Below, one piece after another: positions 23,254 through 30,751 of a stretch of DNA of 30,751 nucleotides. Each line of letters opens with the position of its first letter. The first letter of the stretch is position 1. Location: assembly GCA_002359655.1 (NCBI GenBank), contig DENL01000042.1:1-30751 (forward strand), given 5' to 3'. The notes under the pieces were generated by a model, which was given only the letters and a program-made list of their open reading frames with translations, ran no database searches and had not been told where the DNA came from. Both the position numbers and the translations under genes were made by a program. This stretch comes from Rickettsiales bacterium UBA2645. Its GTDB lineage: Bacteria > Pseudomonadota > Alphaproteobacteria > Rickettsiales > UBA1997.

Positions 23254-23664
23254 ATGAATATATTTTCTGAGATTAAAAATTTTATTCATCGTTATCATTT
23301 TACCAGACAAGCTTTTAGTTTTCTTATTGTTGGAATCTGCGGAACCATCATCAGCTACAGCAGCTTTATTATTTTTCTGCGACTATTTCACCTTTACTAC
23401 TTAGTTGCCAATCTAGGCGGCTTTATTTGCAGCATTGGATTTAGTTATTATTGCAATCGTCGTTGGACTTTCAAAGCTCAGGAAAGCAAACATTTTCGCC
23501 GCTACTTCTCTTTTTACGTTATATCGTTTTTTTTGAGTAGTTTGTTGCTAAAATTCTTCGTCGATTTTTGCGGCATCATACCAGAAATTGCCAGTATTTT
23601 GAATATTGCAATCATGACTTGTTTTAACTTTCTTGGTGTAAAGTTTTTGGTGTTTAAGAAGTAG
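23254..23664 (+). CDS. GtrA family membrane protein
   Basis: 136 residues from ATG 23254. Four predicted membrane spans (about 20-40, 46-64, 84-103, 110-130) and the family's hallmark boxes CNRRWTF after span 2 and FNFLGVKFLVF at the C terminus are present. GtrA proteins are thought to move undecaprenyl-linked sugars across the inner membrane for cell-surface polysaccharide or O-antigen modification. No glycosyltransferase partner lies beside it. The open frame extends back over the tRNA-Glu gene, but that part cannot be coding. Its last 11 bases overlap the end of convergent comEC. Confidence 0.85.
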   Translation: MNIFSEIKNFIHRYHFTRQAFSFLIVGICGTIISYSSFIIFLRLFHLYYLVANLGGFICSIGFSYYCNRRWTFKAQESKHFRRYFSFYVISFFLSSLLLKFFVDFCGIIPEIASILNIAIMTCFNFLGVKFLVFKK

Positions 23665-26059
23665 TTTCAATCTGCAGATTACCATTTTTTAAGTAGAAAA
23701 AATGCCCACCTTTTTGATAAAAATTTATATTATCAATTTTAATTTTACTTTCTGTGATGCACTCAGGAAGCTTATATTTAGAAGTTAGATTGACGATCAC
23801 ATCAAAATCATTTTGACAAATTTCAGAAGTTTTATTGCGCTTTAGTAACACTAGAATTTTTTGATTTTTCTTAATTAGACATTTTGCTTCGTCACAAAAA
23901 ATTTCTTTCTGCGGATTATTTTTTAGTGATTTAAATTTCACCTCACCAAATTTTTTCATCCAATGTTCTCGCTGCTTAGAAGGTCTTAAATTTTTAGAAA
24001 AAACCAAACCATCTTTACCATTAATAGCAAAAAATTTTTGTCGGCCTTCAAATAAAATATCAGGTTTCTGATTGATAAAAGCTGTAGAAAATGAAAGTAA
24101 AAATAAAGTAACTCCTAAAAATCTTAAACGGCTTTGAGTCAAGCAAATCAATAATAATCCAATAATTGCCAAGACAATTCCAAAGCTTGATATGGCTGGG
24201 CTTGCTACAGAAGAAAAATTTAGATCAGCAACAAAGACTGCAATTTTTTCTATCAAAAAAACTGCCTTAGACATCAGGATTAAACAATATTTTTCTGCGC
24301 CAAAAATCATTAAAAATAAAGCTAGAAATCCAAGCGGCATCACCACAAAACTGGCCAAAGGAATAGCCAAAATATTTGCTACAAAGCCAAGCAGAGTAAC
24401 ATTTTGGAAAGATCGTATCAAAAAAGGAGCAGTAGCAATTTGGATCAAAATTGAGATCAAAATTATTTGCCAAAAGTAACGCAAAAAACGCCACAAGAAA
24501 TTTTCATCTTGGTCAGATTTTTTTAAATTTTCGCAACTAACTAAGATTAAAATTGCTGTAAAAGTTAACTGAAAACTGATATTAAAAACTGCGTAAGGAT
24601 TCAGTAAAATCAAAGCAAAAGCGGCAGTCATTACTGCACGTTTAGAATTAATTTTCTCACCAACAAAAAGTGCGATTAGAACTAGAATTACCATTACAAA
24701 AGCTCGCTGTGCTGGAAGTGGTGACGCGGCGATTTTGAGATAAAAATAAGTGCCAAAAATTGCTGCAATTGCTGCGATTTTTTTCAAATCAAAATGTAAG
24801 GCTAAATATTCTCTACGCGATAAAATAAAACGCGTTACAACAAAACAAATTGCACTTGCAAGCGACAGATGAAAACCAGAAATCGACAGCAAATGCGCCA
24901 ATCCAGAATTTCTTATTTTACTCATCATATCTTTAGAAATCTGGTTTTGATCGCCAATTAAAAAAGCCGAGATCATTGCTGCTTCATCGCCAGAAATTAC
25001 TGTAGAAATTTTGCTGCGAATTTTTTCGCGTAAAAATAAAAACCAGTCTTCAAAGCGCGATATTTCTGCTTCACGCATAATTTTTGCTTCACCAATTACA
25101 AAACCATAAGCACCAATTTTTTTAAATTTGGCATCAAAATTAAAATCAAAATCATCAGGAAATTCTTTTGCTTTTGGTGGCTGCAACATAGCTCGAAAAG
25201 CAATAACATCATTAACTTTTAAGTTAGAAAAATTTTTTATTATGTTGAGAGAAATTTTTGGTGGTGGATTTGGAAAAACATCGCGATCCTTTATTTTCAA
25301 CCACTCAACTTGTTGATAGTTTTTAGAATAATCTAAAAATTCGCGATCAATTTCTTGATAACCTGGCAGATTTACAAATTTTTTCTGGATGGTTTTTTCG
25401 CTAATTCGTTTCTTTTTTTTAGACTTTTTCTTTTTGGTTTTTTGTTCTCTTCCAAGTTCAGCTTCACAACCATCAATATTTACAAAATTAGTTTCAGCCA
25501 GAACTTCTTTGGAATCCTTTATTGCTTTGCATTTTTTTGGCGATTTTTTACGAGGTTTTTTATCTTTTTTTACTTTCTGTGATTTTTTCTTTTTTATTTT
25601 TTTCTTCGACTTTTTTTTCTTTGGCTTTTTCTTTTTCTCAGCAAATTTTGACTTATAAAGTTTGGGCCCAGAAATCACTAAATTAGCACCTGTAACACCA
25701 TTTACTGGATTAGTAAATTTTTGAATCGCGGATATTTTACCAACAACATCAACATAGATTTTTCCTGTAATTTGCGTGTGGTTTAAGAAAATTTTTTGAT
25801 AAAAATATGCATAAAAACTTCCCGCTAAAAATAGCAAACAAGCTAGAAAAACAAAGAATCTGAGCGAATGTCTATTTAAAAAAGAAAGTAGAAAGCTAAT
25901 AAAAAACAGCGCAGCTAAAATGACAAAATTCAACAAAAAATTTTCTTCAAAGGAAAGGTAAAAAGCGACACCAAAGCCAAATAACACAGGCACATATAAC
26001 CAAAGATTATTTCTTTGTGCAGCAAACACTTCTAGGAAAAATGTGGTGATTTTTTTCAT
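23654..26059 (-). CDS. comEC: ComEC/Rec2 family DNA-uptake channel with a lysine-rich insertion
   Basis: An inner-membrane protein of 801 residues that in competent bacteria carries single-stranded DNA into the cytosol. N-terminal membrane segments (about 20-88) lead into the DUF4131/OB-like region, then the Competence domain (about 345-620) with LLSISGFHLSL and AASPLPAQRAFVM, its best conserved boxes. The region from about 660 to the end is soluble but shows no HxHxDH metal motif, so the beta-lactamase-like nuclease domain is degenerate or absent. Residues about 136-227 inside the OB region are an insertion packed with lysine (for example EKKKKPKKKKSKKKIKKKK), highly basic and probably disordered. 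It is last of a minus-strand run after dnaQ. Comparison of relatives would show whether the insertion is lineage-wide. Confidence 0.9.
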   Translation of the reverse strand: MKKITTFFLEVFAAQRNNLWLYVPVLFGFGVAFYLSFEENFLLNFVILAALFFISFLLSFLNRHSLRFFVFLACLLFLAGSFYAYFYQKIFLNHTQITGKIYVDVVGKISAIQKFTNPVNGVTGANLVISGPKLYKSKFAEKKKKPKKKKSKKKIKKKKSQKVKKDKKPRKKSPKKCKAIKDSKEVLAETNFVNIDGCEAELGREQKTKKKKSKKKKRISEKTIQKKFVNLPGYQEIDREFLDYSKNYQQVEWLKIKDRDVFPNPPPKISLNIIKNFSNLKVNDVIAFRAMLQPPKAKEFPDDFDFNFDAKFKKIGAYGFVIGEAKIMREAEISRFEDWFLFLREKIRSKISTVISGDEAAMISAFLIGDQNQISKDMMSKIRNSGLAHLLSISGFHLSLASAICFVVTRFILSRREYLALHFDLKKIAAIAAIFGTYFYLKIAASPLPAQRAFVMVILVLIALFVGEKINSKRAVMTAAFALILLNPYAVFNISFQLTFTAILILVSCENLKKSDQDENFLWRFLRYFWQIILISILIQIATAPFLIRSFQNVTLLGFVANILAIPLASFVVMPLGFLALFLMIFGAEKYCLILMSKAVFLIEKIAVFVADLNFSSVASPAISSFGIVLAIIGLLLICLTQSRLRFLGVTLFLLSFSTAFINQKPDILFEGRQKFFAINGKDGLVFSKNLRPSKQREHWMKKFGEVKFKSLKNNPQKEIFCDEAKCLIKKNQKILVLLKRNKTSEICQNDFDVIVNLTSKYKLPECITESKIKIDNINFYQKGGHFFYLKNGNLQIETTS

Positions 26060-26091
26060 TTCTTAACTTCGTGGTGACTAATTTTAAAAGT

Positions 26092-26793
26092 TTAAAAACC
26101 CCATAAATTGGTTTTAAAATTCTTCTTAATGAATTGTTGATGTATTTCTAAATCTGTTTCCAAAACAGGAAAATCACGCTTTGGCAGGTTTTTTCTAATT
26201 TGTGAAATTACAATTTCTTGAGAAATATTTTCAGAATTTTGCGAACTCTTTTTTGTATTAGATTCAAAAGATAAGCCGGTTTGCGCACCTCCCATTAACT
26301 CAACATAAACGTCGCAAAGTAACTCAGTATCAAGAAGTGCGCCATGCTTTGTACGCTTGGATAAATCAATATTAAATCTTTTACAAAGTGCATCGAGCGA
26401 GGCGGGAGAACCCGGAAATTTACTTCTGGCAATTGTCAAAGAATCAATAACATTGTTCATGTTAAGAGATTCCATGCCCAGAATTCTAAGCTCATGATTA
26501 ATGAACTTAGTATCAAAAGCCGCATTATGAATTATAATTTTAGTGTCTTTGATGAAGTCTAAAAATTTGGGAACTATGTGATCAAAAATTGGCTTATCTT
26601 GTAAAAATTCTGTTGAAAGTCCGTGAATTCTAAAAGCCTCTTGTGGTACTTCACGCCTAGGATTGATATAGCTGTGGAAAAAATTTCCAGTTTTAACTCT
26701 ATTAAACAACTCAACCGCAGCAATTTCGACGATTTTATCGCCACTGCGCGGATCAAGCCCTGTAGTTTCAATATCTAAGCAGAGTTCACGCAT
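26092..26793 (-). CDS. dnaQ: DNA polymerase III epsilon subunit (3'-5' proofreading exonuclease)
   Basis: The proofreader of the replicative polymerase. It has 233 residues, a DEDDh exonuclease: ExoI is LDIETTGLD (Asp7, Glu9), ExoII is IIHNAAFDTKFINHEL, and ExoIII is TKHGALLDTELLCDVYVEL with the His-x4-Asp. GGAQTGLSF follows, as in standard DnaQ, then a tail of about 55 residues which in this family binds the alpha subunit. The start at 26793 is three bases after the lpxA stop, and comEC begins 32 bases beyond its stop. Confidence 0.94.
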   Translation of the reverse strand: MRELCLDIETTGLDPRSGDKIVEIAAVELFNRVKTGNFFHSYINPRREVPQEAFRIHGLSTEFLQDKPIFDHIVPKFLDFIKDTKIIIHNAAFDTKFINHELRILGMESLNMNNVIDSLTIARSKFPGSPASLDALCKRFNIDLSKRTKHGALLDTELLCDVYVELMGGAQTGLSFESNTKKSSQNSENISQEIVISQIRKNLPKRDFPVLETDLEIHQQFIKKNFKTNLWGF

Positions 26794-26796
26794 TAT

Positions 26797-27603
26797 TTAC
26801 TCGCTGTTTAAATTATCTTTAGGCTGACAAAAAGAGCGAGAAGATTCTGATTTTACAAACTCAGCAACATCTTTAACTGTTGGGTTTGGAAAGTTTTTAG
26901 CTAGCTCTTCAACACGCAGAGAGAAGTTAGATTTGTTATCAGAAAAAACTTTTTTGAAAAAATTACGCAAAGCGTGAATGTCATCACGAGAAACTCCGCG
27001 GCGCTTCATACCAACAATGTTTAAGCCAGCCAAAGAAGCCCGCTCACCAATTACTAAACCGTTTGGAATAACATCATGCTCAACACCAGACATGCCGCCA
27101 ATCATAGCGCCCTTGCCTATTCTAACAAATTGATGCAAAGCCGAAAGTCCGCCAATAACAACATAATCACCAAGTTCGACATGGCCGGCAAGCGTTGCGT
27201 TATTTGCTAAAATTACATGATTTCCGACCACGCAATCATGTGCTATATGAACACCAACCATAAATAAACAATTGCTACCAATTTTGGTTAACATCGCGCC
27301 GTCTTTGGTGCCAAGGTGAATTGTTACATGTTCACGAATTTTATTATTATCGCCAATGATGATTTTTGATTTTTCGCCAGCAAATTTTAAATCTTGTGGG
27401 GCCAAACCAATTGAAACGAAAGGGAATATTTCGTTATTTTTGCCAATTTCAGTGTCACCTTCAATCACAACATGTGACTTGATTATTGTGCCTTCGCCAA
27501 TTTTAACATCATCACCAATGATTGAATAAGGACCGATTTCGACATTATCAGCAAGCTGTGTTTTAGCGCCAACAATTGCGGTTGAGTGAATTTTTTGTGT
27601 CAT
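26797..27603 (-). CDS. lpxA: UDP-N-acetylglucosamine acyltransferase LpxA
   Basis: The first step of lipid A synthesis: transfer of a 3-hydroxyacyl chain from ACP to UDP-GlcNAc in the cytosol. From ATG 27603 it has 268 residues, the usual size. It is a left-handed beta-helix of hexapeptide repeats (VEIGPYSIIG, VKIGEGTIIKSHVVIEG and so on), with HIAHDC (His119, His122, the latter the likely base), ALHQF and the C-terminal helical part NIVGMKRRGVSRDDIHALR. This start is one base after the fabZ stop; an upstream ATG inside fabZ would add eight basic residues and is less likely. lpxB and lpxD are not in the window. Confidence 0.95.
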   Translation of the reverse strand: MTQKIHSTAIVGAKTQLADNVEIGPYSIIGDDVKIGEGTIIKSHVVIEGDTEIGKNNEIFPFVSIGLAPQDLKFAGEKSKIIIGDNNKIREHVTIHLGTKDGAMLTKIGSNCLFMVGVHIAHDCVVGNHVILANNATLAGHVELGDYVVIGGLSALHQFVRIGKGAMIGGMSGVEHDVIPNGLVIGERASLAGLNIVGMKRRGVSRDDIHALRNFFKKVFSDNKSNFSLRVEELAKNFPNPTVKDVAEFVKSESSRSFCQPKDNLNSE

Positions 27604-27604
27604 A

Positions 27605-28066
27605 TTATTTTTTATTTTTATCAACAATCATTGCTGAAAGCTGTGCTTCCGAAACTTTTTGTCCATCAACAATCGCTACAGCAGAAAGCTTCCAAACTGG
27701 TCCACGATTTTGTACTGCTTCAACATGCAATTCTAAAACGTCACCCGGAATTACTGGCTTTCTGAACTTAGCTCCATCAATTGACATAAAATAAACTAGT
27801 TTTTCTTCGGCCTTAAAATCTGGCGCAGCAGTAACCATCAATGCTCCAGCTTGTGCCATGGCTTCAATAATTAAAACTCCCGGCATAATTGGATGATCTG
27901 GAAAATGTCCCATAAAATGTGGCTCGTTAAAAGTAACATTTTTGATTGCGACAATTTTTTTACCGACTTCCAGAGATATAACTTTATCTACCAATAGAAT
28001 CGGATAACGATGTGGTAAGGATTGTAAAATTTTTTCAATACCAACGATTGTTTTGTGATTAGTCAT
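27605..28066 (-). CDS. fabZ: 3-hydroxyacyl-ACP dehydratase FabZ
   Basis: It removes water from 3-hydroxyacyl-ACP in fatty acid elongation, competing with LpxA for the same substrate pool. It has 153 residues in a hot-dog fold. LPHRYPILLVDKV opens the domain, and HFMGHFPDHPIMPGVLIIEAMAQ holds catalytic His54 and Glu68 and the long central helix. FabZ and LpxA side by side is a classic arrangement, here followed by dnaQ and comEC. The start faces ilvB across 227 bases. Confidence 0.96.
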   Translation of the reverse strand: MTNHKTIVGIEKILQSLPHRYPILLVDKVISLEVGKKIVAIKNVTFNEPHFMGHFPDHPIMPGVLIIEAMAQAGALMVTAAPDFKAEEKLVYFMSIDGAKFRKPVIPGDVLELHVEAVQNRGPVWKLSAVAIVDGQKVSEAQLSAMIVDKNKK

Positions 28067-28227
28067 AAATGATTTGAGAATATTGAAAGGCGGGCTTCAG
28101 AATTGATTAGAGCTACTAAAAATTTTAGGCTATTTAGCTTAAGAAAGAAAATCAACCGAGTTTAAATAACGTTAGCTGATTTATTTTTATCTCAATATTT
28201 GGCTAACAGCGCCTAAGATATTTCTTC

Positions 28228-28257
28228 TTGATTAGAAAGAGCGCAGCTATGTAAAAT
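28228..28257 (+). promoter_or_regulatory. Candidate promoter of ilvB in the fabZ/ilvB divergent spacer
   Basis: TTGATT (28228-28233) and TAAAAT (28252-28257) are spaced by 18 bases, with TG directly before the -10. Transcription would start about 30 bases before the ilvB ATG, leaving a leader too short for a typical branched-chain attenuator. The rest of the 28067-28293 spacer shows nothing else I can support. Confidence 0.35.
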
Positions 28258-28293
28258 GCCGAGCTATCTACAGATAATTTTCCTCACTTTCAA

Positions 28294-30066
28294 ATGACTA
28301 TACAAAAATCGCCAAACAAATTTTCAGGCGCCGAGATCATCGTCAAAGCTTTTATTAACGAAGACGTAGACACTATTTTTGGCTATCCCGGTGGTGCAAT
28401 TCTACCTTTTTATGATGCGCTTTTTAGGCAAAAAAAATTGCATCACATTTTAACTCGTCATGAACAAGCTGCTGCTCACGCAGCTGAAGGTTATGCCAGA
28501 TCAACTGGAAAAGTTGGTGTCATCACAGTTACTTCTGGCCCTGGTGCAACTAATGCAATAACTGGACTCACTGATGCTTATTTAGATTCAATTCCTTTGC
28601 TTTGTATTTCTGGTCAAGTTGCCACTTCTTTGATTGGAACCGATGGCTTTCAAGAAGCTGACATCACTGGCTTAACACGCTCTTGTACTAAATATAATTA
28701 CTTGGTTAAAGATGTTAACGATTTGGGCTATATAATTCACGAAGCTTTTCACATCGCACGTTCTGGTCGTCCCGGCCCAGTGTTAATCGATATTCCAAAA
28801 GATGTTCAAAATAATCACGGAGTTTACGAAGGCAAAATGTTTATCAATCGCGCTTCTTACCAAATTAAAAAAAGAAGATCCGAATTAAATCACGATAAAA
28901 TCAGTGCCGCAATTGATCTACTTGAAAAAGCTGATAGGCCAATATTTTATACAGGTGGCGGCATTATAAATTCTGGCGAAAAAGCCAGCGAACTTTTGAT
29001 GAAATTAGTACACGAAACTGGCTATCCAATCACTAATACTTTGATGGGACTTGGCGGATTTCCTGCTTCTGATTCGCACTTTATTGGCATGCTTGGCATG
29101 CATGGAACCTATGAAGCCAACATGGCCATGCATGATTGTGATTTGATGATTAATATCGGTGCACGTTTTGATGATCGGGTTACTGGTCGCGTTTCTGGAT
29201 TTTCGCCAGATTCTAAAAAAATTCATGCCGATATTGATGATTGCTCAATTGATAAAATTATTAAAGTTGATGTTGCAATCATAGGTGACGCTGCAGCCGT
29301 GATCGAAGCTCTGCTTGAAGAATGGCAAAATCGTAAATTGAAAAATCGTAAAAAAGAAATTTCCGCTTGGTGGGAAAAAATCAAAAAATGGCAAGCAATC
29401 GATTCTCTATCCTACGAAAAAAGTGAAAAAATAATTAAACCGGGATTTGCTTTGCAATGCTTAAATGAGCTAACCAAATCTCAAAAACCTTTTATTTCAA
29501 CCGATGTTGGTCAGCATCAAATGTGGGCTGCGCAATATTTGCATTTTGAGAGTCCAAAAAAATGGCTAACTTCTGGCGGACTAGGAACAATGGGATACGG
29601 CGTTCCAGCTGCAGTTGGCGCGCAAGTTGCCAATCCACAAGATTTAGTCATCTGCATCAGCGGAGATGCTTCTTTTATGATGAATATGCAAGAGTTAGCC
29701 ACCATCAAACAATATAATTTGCCAGTAAAAATTATCATCTTGAACAACCGCTACATGGGAATGGTGCGCCAATGGCAAGAATTGATTTACGAAAAACGTG
29801 AAAGCCAATCCTACATGGAATCGTTGCCAGATTTTATTAAACTTGCTGAAAGCTTTGGTATTAAAGGAATGGAATGCTCTAATCCTGCCGAGCTTAGCGA
29901 AAAATTTATTGAAATGATCAATCACCAAGGCCCAGTTTTATTTAATTGTGTTATTGAGAAATCTGAAAATGTTTTTCCGATGATTCCCGCTGGCGCAGCA
30001 CACAACGAAATTTTGCTTGGCTCACAAGCAAAACAATATGTTCAAAAAGACTTAAACGCCGTTTAA
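28294..30066 (+). CDS. ilvB: Acetolactate synthase, large catalytic subunit
   Basis: It condenses two pyruvates, or pyruvate and 2-oxobutyrate, in the first common step of valine, leucine and isoleucine synthesis. It has 590 residues and binds TPP, FAD and Mg. GYPGGAILPFYDAL, then the activating Glu in RHEQAAAHAAEGYARSTG and SGPGATNAITGL form the N-terminal domain. IGARFDDRVTG lies in the FAD domain, and the C-terminal domain has the diphosphate motif GDASFMMNMQELATIKQYNLP ending at LNN, with MVRQWQELIY following. ilvH starts three bases after the stop. Close relatives (glyoxylate carboligase, pyruvate oxidase) are excluded by this partner. Confidence 0.96.
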   Translation: MTIQKSPNKFSGAEIIVKAFINEDVDTIFGYPGGAILPFYDALFRQKKLHHILTRHEQAAAHAAEGYARSTGKVGVITVTSGPGATNAITGLTDAYLDSIPLLCISGQVATSLIGTDGFQEADITGLTRSCTKYNYLVKDVNDLGYIIHEAFHIARSGRPGPVLIDIPKDVQNNHGVYEGKMFINRASYQIKKRRSELNHDKISAAIDLLEKADRPIFYTGGGIINSGEKASELLMKLVHETGYPITNTLMGLGGFPASDSHFIGMLGMHGTYEANMAMHDCDLMINIGARFDDRVTGRVSGFSPDSKKIHADIDDCSIDKIIKVDVAIIGDAAAVIEALLEEWQNRKLKNRKKEISAWWEKIKKWQAIDSLSYEKSEKIIKPGFALQCLNELTKSQKPFISTDVGQHQMWAAQYLHFESPKKWLTSGGLGTMGYGVPAAVGAQVANPQDLVICISGDASFMMNMQELATIKQYNLPVKIIILNNRYMGMVRQWQELIYEKRESQSYMESLPDFIKLAESFGIKGMECSNPAELSEKFIEMINHQGPVLFNCVIEKSENVFPMIPAGAAHNEILLGSQAKQYVQKDLNAV

Positions 30067-30069
30067 TTT

Positions 30070-30585
30070 ATGACTGATCAAATCAAAAAACACGTGATTG
30101 CAATTCTTGTTGATAATGAATTCGGCGCTTTGGCACGTATTGTCGAACTTTTTTCAGCACGCGGCTACAATATTGAAAGCTTAAATGTTGCACCAACAAG
30201 TTTAGATAAAAAACTTTCACGTATCACAGTTACAACCTACGGTACCAACAAAACCATTGATCTAATCTGCAAATTATTAAAAAGAATTATTCCAGTTCAC
30301 ACTGCAGCAGAGCTTACTCGCGAACAAGGCTATATTGAGCGTGAATTAGCTTTGATACAAATTATTGCCGAGGATGCAAAACGAGAAGAAGCAATGAAAA
30401 TAGTTGATAAATATCGTTCTAGCGTTGTCGATATAGCTGGCGATTCGATTGTTTTTGAAGTGATTGGAAATTCCGAAACCATTGACGAACTCCTACAAAA
30501 GCTAGCAGATTATGGTTTAGAATCAGTTTCTAGAACTGGAATTGCAGCAGGATTTAAAGGTGAGAGAAAATTGGCAAATAGTTAG
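30070..30585 (+). CDS. ilvH: Acetolactate synthase, small regulatory subunit
   Basis: It stimulates IlvB and gives it valine feedback inhibition. It has 171 residues. An N-terminal ACT domain (about 7-80: HVIAILVDNEFGALARIVELFSARGYNIESLNVAP) is followed by the ACT-like C-terminal domain (about 85-165: REQGYIERELALIQI, DIAGDSIVFEVIGN, VSRTGIAAGFKG). Both full-length features are intact, so this is the long ilvH type. ilvC, often next, does not follow: the next frame is a prepilin-like gene 95 bases on. Confidence 0.95.
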   Translation: MTDQIKKHVIAILVDNEFGALARIVELFSARGYNIESLNVAPTSLDKKLSRITVTTYGTNKTIDLICKLLKRIIPVHTAAELTREQGYIERELALIQIIAEDAKREEAMKIVDKYRSSVVDIAGDSIVFEVIGNSETIDELLQKLADYGLESVSRTGIAAGFKGERKLANS

Positions 30586-30680
30586 ATAAATAAAATCAAA
30601 CATAACATTTTCACAAATCTTCCAAATAAGCTTCTAGCTGCAACTGTGAAAAGCTGAAATTGTAAAAAGTTCAAAATCAC

Positions 30681-30751
30681 ATGCTTTTCTTCAAGACTGT
30701 AAAGAGTAAGATTAACAAACTGACTCATGCTTTCTCCCTCCTAGAGTTCTC
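30681..30751 (+). CDS. Type IV prepilin/pseudopilin-like protein, 5' end only
   Basis: From ATG 30681 an open frame runs to the window edge and encodes 23 residues: a short basic leader (MLFFKTVKSKINKLTHA) directly followed by FSLLEF. This is the prepilin peptidase signature: cleavage between Ala and Phe, mature residues FSLLE with Glu at position 5, and the start of what would be a hydrophobic spine. The remainder is cut off. Prepilins with Ala at -1 instead of Gly exist but are less common. It may belong to a pilus, a secretion pseudopilus or DNA-uptake machinery. Confidence 0.6.
   Translation, partial: MLFFKTVKSKINKLTHAFSLLEF

Noticed and set aside
25389..25658. Plus-strand open frame opposite the ComEC lysine-rich part, very rich in Phe
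   Set aside because: It is the complement of AAA/AAG runs, with no plausible start context or family likeness; a shadow of comEC.
30608..30652. TTTTCACA/TGTGAAAA inverted repeat after ilvH
   Set aside because: An 8-bp stem around a 29-base loop with no T-run is weak evidence for a terminator in DNA this AT-rich.

Overview
The window is AT-rich, gene-dense chromosomal DNA from a Gram-negative bacterium, most likely an alphaproteobacterium and possibly a Rickettsiales-like or other small-genome lineage. The evidence is: a metX-metW pair; lptF-lptG and fabZ-lpxA for an LPS outer membrane; a short class I ribonucleotide reductase large subunit without an ATP cone; a ComEC whose C-terminal part shows no metallo-beta-lactamase metal motif; a HAD-IIA protein of the D-x-W type; and a single tRNA-Ile(GAT) standing outside any rRNA operon. 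Biosynthesis of methionine, folate (pABA), branched-chain amino acids and an aromatic precursor argues against a strongly reduced obligate intracellular parasite. The assignment is inference from gene content; no rRNA is present.

Layout. 1-281: edge repeats and a perfect 30-bp palindrome followed by a T-run. 282-1881 (minus): AroQ-type chorismate mutase followed by a formyltransferase. 1914-2103: a MITE-like element of about 190 bp with 30-bp terminal inverted repeats. 2141-7039 (plus): metX-metW, rlpA, metZ, yajQ and an unknown protein. 7036-7245 (minus): thiS. 7321-9533: lptF-lptG, the inner-membrane part of the LPS exporter. 9735-12621: four consecutive predicted lipoproteins (two LPP20-like, one tiny, one CsgG-like). 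These are followed by a HAD protein, a parvulin-type PPIase, rlmB-like, NAD kinase, a GNAT protein and tRNA-Ile. 17083-18822 (minus): bifunctional PBP1A-type enzyme, divergent from pabC-pabB. 21131-23008: nrdA behind a tandem NrdR-box pair. Then tRNA-Glu and gtrA. 23654-28066 (minus): fabZ-lpxA-dnaQ-comEC. 28294-30585: ilvB-ilvH. The last 71 bases start a gene with a type IV prepilin leader.

The genes fall into three groups: amino-acid and cofactor synthesis, cell-envelope construction (LptFG, LpxA, FabZ, PBP1A, RlpA, lipoproteins), and DNA/RNA upkeep (DnaQ, NrdA, RlmB). ComEC plus a prepilin-like protein hint at DNA uptake.

The most unusual material is non-coding. One structured repeat of 90 bp occurs twice (4752-4841 and 9625-9714) with compensatory stem changes, each copy just upstream of a gene. 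The MITE-like element is a second family, and related ends appear at the left edge of the window. The best candidate for an undescribed protein system is the lipoprotein cluster at 9735-12621. No stretch over 300 bases lacks a gene; the largest gaps (1-281, 1882-2140, 9534-9734, 28067-28293) are described as features where something was seen.
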